Shown: positions 31,724 through 33,392 of the stretch, piece by piece | Layout of the letters: the number at the start of each line of letters is the position of its first letter | Numbering within the stretch: position 1 is the stretch's first letter | NCBI GenBank assembly: GCA_016935365.1 | Contig: JAFGRB010000104.1 | Span: 1 to 33,392 of the forward strand | Length of the DNA stretch: 33,392 nt | Source of the DNA: Deltaproteobacteria bacterium | GTDB lineage: Bacteria; Myxococcota; B64-G9 | Direction of reading: 5' to 3' | Made by a program: the position numbers and the translations under genes | The notes under the pieces: generated by a model | Database searches by the model: none | What the model saw: only the letters and a program-made list of their open reading frames with translations | What the model was told of the DNA's origin: nothing

Positions 31724-32710
31724 ATGCCCGCCAATCTCAGCCCGGAGTTCAAGGCAGCCGAGGATGAGTACCGCCAAGCTCGGGATCCACAGGCCAGGCT
31801 CGCTTGCCTGGAAAAGATGCTATCGGCCATCCCCAAGCACAAGGGCACCGAGAAGATGCAGGCCGACATCAAGCGGCGCATCTCGAAGCTGAAGGACGGG
31901 CTGGAGCGCAAGTCTGGCAAGAAGGGCTTCAGCTACATGGTCGACCGGGAAGGTGCCGCCCAAATCGCAATCGTGGGCGGACCCAACGTGGGCAAGAGCT
32001 CGCTGGTCGAGGCCACGACCAACGCCCGGGTGGAGATAGGCGATTACCCTTTCACCACGCGGAGCCCACAGCCGGCCATGCTGGCATACGAGAACCTCCA
32101 GTTCCAGCTCGTCGACATGCCAGCTGTGAGCCGCGAGCACATGGAGTTCTGGGTGACGGATATCATCCGGGTTGCAGATCTTGCGCTGTGGGTGATCGAC
32201 TCGGCTGCAGCCGATCTGGAGCGAGACGTGGCCGAGGTCTGCGATGTGCTGGCCGATCGCAAGGTGGAGATGGTGGGCCATGACGCGCTCGATGATGGCA
32301 TGAATGCAGCGGTCCGAAAGCTGCGCTCGCTGATCGTGGCAGCCAAGATGGACGCGCCTGGCGCCGCAAGAGGCCTGCCTTGGTTGAAGGCGCGCTTCGA
32401 GCCGGAGTTTTTCGTCCTGCCGCTCAGCGCTTTTAGCGACGATGCCCGTGGAGACCTGGGGAGGGCCGTGTTCCAGTTGGCGCGGATCATCCGGGTCTAC
32501 TCCAAAACCCCCAGCAAGGAGCCCGATCTGCAGAAACCCTACATCATGCACCAGGGAGACACCCTGATGGATTTCGCCCGCAAGGTGCACAAGGACTTCG
32601 CAGACGGCCTGCGCTTCGCCCGTGTCTGGGGCGAGGGCAAGTTCGACGGCCAGCGCATCCAGCGCGACCAGCAGCTTGCAGATGGCGATGTGATCGAGCT
32701 GCACATCTGA
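31724..32710 (+). CDS. Obg/DRG-type GTPase with C-terminal TGS domain
   Basis: A 328-residue cytosolic protein. Helical N-terminus (KHKGTEKMQADIKRRISKLKDGLER) as in DRG/Rbg proteins, then G1 GGPNVGKS (85-92), G2 at YPFTT (108-112), G3 DMPA (131-134) in place of DxPG, and a G4 of AKMD (207-210) in place of NKxD. The C-terminal part (about 258-328, YIMHQGDTLMDFARKVHKDFADGLRFARVWG) is a TGS domain ending in GDVIELH. DRG proteins work with ribosomes and RNA in eukaryotes and archaea; bacterial relatives are less known. Loss of the Gly in G3 and the Asn in G4 may weaken nucleotide selectivity or turnover. It begins 11 bases after the fusion protein stop and lacks a clear Shine-Dalgarno. Confidence 0.85.
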   Translation: MPANLSPEFKAAEDEYRQARDPQARLACLEKMLSAIPKHKGTEKMQADIKRRISKLKDGLERKSGKKGFSYMVDREGAAQIAIVGGPNVGKSSLVEATTNARVEIGDYPFTTRSPQPAMLAYENLQFQLVDMPAVSREHMEFWVTDIIRVADLALWVIDSAAADLERDVAEVCDVLADRKVEMVGHDALDDGMNAAVRKLRSLIVAAKMDAPGAARGLPWLKARFEPEFFVLPLSAFSDDARGDLGRAVFQLARIIRVYSKTPSKEPDLQKPYIMHQGDTLMDFARKVHKDFADGLRFARVWGEGKFDGQRIQRDQQLADGDVIELHI

Positions 32711-32757
32711 CGATCCCGAGTGCCAGGATCTGCTCCACGGCCAGACCGCTTGATGCC

Positions 32758-33195
32758 TCACGGAATGGCGCGCATCTCCACGGCCAGGCACTGACCGACA
32801 GCGGCCAGGGCTTGCTCGATCCTGTCGACCTTCGATGCGTGCAAGGGGTCGAGCAGGCGGCGGACCTCCCGCACGTCGCAGCCGATGCGCCGCGCCAGCT
32901 CGGACTTGCTGATACCAGCCTCTTGGATGGCGAGATACAGCGCTGCCTTGGCCGCCATTTTCGCCGGCGTGGCGATCAGGTGCTGTCCTCTCTTTGCGCG
33001 AGATGGTTTCGGGATCTCCTCTTCGAGTGCGATCAGGTTTGCGATCGCCTCTTCCAGGCAGTCTGCTGCCTCGATCAGCGCTTCTTCGATGGATTTCCCA
33101 TCGGTGGCGGCCCCGGGCAGATCCGGAAAGGTCACCAGGAACCGGCCGCTCTGGTCACGCTCGACAACGGCTGGATAGGTGAACTGACGTCGCAT
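32758..33195 (-). CDS. hicB: HicB-family antitoxin with C-terminal helix-turn-helix
   Basis: A 145-residue protein. Residues 4-62 (YPAVVERDQSGRFLVTFPDLPGAATDGKSIEEALIEAADCLEEAIANLI) are a typical HicB partial-RNase-H fold that blocks the HicA mRNA interferase. Residues about 83-125 (AALYLAIQEAGISKSELARRIGCDVREVRRLLDP) form an XRE-like HTH that binds the operon promoter for autoregulation. The ATG at 33195 is the natural family start (MRRQFTYPA). Its partner hicA, which should lie just upstream, is present only as a truncated fragment overlapping this start. The antitoxin looks intact, so it may survive as a regulator or as protection against HicA from elsewhere. It is convergent with the GTPase gene, 47 bases away. 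Confidence 0.88.
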   Translation of the reverse strand: MRRQFTYPAVVERDQSGRFLVTFPDLPGAATDGKSIEEALIEAADCLEEAIANLIALEEEIPKPSRAKRGQHLIATPAKMAAKAALYLAIQEAGISKSELARRIGCDVREVRRLLDPLHASKVDRIEQALAAVGQCLAVEMRAIP

Positions 33196-33289
33196 GGGAG
33201 CCCTTGCCGCGGCGCTCTACCAACTCGACAGGGACGCCGCGCGTTCGGCCGAGCTTCTTGACGAGCTTCAAGAACTCCGAACCTTTCAC
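33155..33289 (-). pseudogene. hicA: Truncated hicA toxin remnant
   Basis: On the minus strand, a GTG at 33289 opens a 44-codon frame ending TGA at 33155. Its first 32 residues (VKGSEFLKLVKKLGRTRGV, then VELVERRGKGSH) are the N-terminal two-thirds of a HicA mRNA interferase, including the GSH with its catalytic His. The expected C-terminal strand and helix (about 25-35 residues) are missing. The frame instead runs into the hicB start (ATG of hicB lies inside the His-Ala codons) and continues for a few unrelated residues. A deletion joining hicA codon GSH directly to hicB is the simplest explanation. It is probably inactive. Confidence 0.7.
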
Positions 33290-33324
33290 AAGAGTCAGAG
33301 TAGGACATTATTGCGAGCGAATAC

Positions 33325-33341
33325 CACGGCCTTTGGCCGTG
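33325..33341. repeat. Hairpin upstream of the hicA remnant
   Basis: A perfect 7-bp stem CACGGCC / GGCCGTG with a TTT loop. It lies about 36 bases before the hicA remnant on its upstream side and could be the operator palindrome bound by the HicB HTH, though this is a guess from position. Confidence 0.4.
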
Positions 33342-33392
33342 TGACCCAAAGAGGTTCGACCGATCCGTGGTGAAGACAGTGGGTGGGACCAA

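Noticed and set aside
1-33392. tRNA, rRNA, riboswitch, insertion sequence or phage integration site
   Set aside because: I looked for cloverleaf arms, conserved rRNA stretches, transposase motifs and long terminal inverted repeats and found none I could support.

Overview
The window is about 33 kb of very GC-rich bacterial chromosome. The lipoproteins, outer-membrane barrels, an Fis-like zinc protein and an alpha-2-macroglobulin relative together suggest a Gram-negative Myxococcota (Deltaproteobacteria-like) organism, probably an environmental lineage. That placement is inference from gene content; there is no rRNA, tRNA, CRISPR array or insertion sequence to confirm it.

Layout. (1) 1-166: a cluster of hairpins, no gene. 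(2) 167-1780, minus strand: a small barrel protein and an exported protein with a Gly/Cys-rich tail; 1781-2050 is intergenic and I see no convincing signal in it. (3) 2051-6611, minus strand: a three-gene operon (glucodextranase-C-like secreted protein, large porin-like barrel, Ca-binding lipoprotein) read from a near-consensus promoter. A REP-like element and a 7-bp tandem repeat lie between its last two genes. (4) 6761-12112, plus: a C45 Ntn-hydrolase lipoprotein, a triple-parvulin lipoprotein, and a short alpha-2-macroglobulin-like protein translationally coupled to the parvulin gene. (5) 12072-16220: polyprenyl synthase (minus), divergent from manA, an NCS2 permease and a small exported barrel. 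(6) 16257-22995, plus: a winged-helix protein, a BamE-like lipoprotein, a DUF2207-like membrane protein ending in nine Cys-His-Ser-Ala units, a radical SAM/SPASM enzyme with a PqqD-like domain starting 2 bases after that stop codon, and a coiled-coil zinc-ribbon protein. (7) 23085-27940, plus: DegT aminotransferase, Gfo/Idh/MocA dehydrogenase, BadF-type sugar kinase and a ceramidase-like lipoprotein. (8) 28161-32710, plus: zinc/Fis-like protein, a CapA-MltB fusion, and an Obg/DRG-type GTPase with TGS domain. (9) 32758-33289, minus: hicB antitoxin behind a truncated hicA.

The strongest candidate for an undescribed system is region 6. A radical SAM enzyme that carries its own peptide-recognition-like domain sits directly behind a membrane protein whose last 47 residues are almost only Cys, His, Ser and Ala. 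This looks like post-translational modification of a repeat tail on a large membrane protein, comparable in concept to radical SAM peptide maturation, with a zinc-ribbon coiled-coil partner. The modification chemistry and the purpose are unknown.

Several genes appear to start at or very close to the predicted transcription start, so leaderless mRNAs may be common here. Other genes have good Shine-Dalgarno sites, often AGGAGG.
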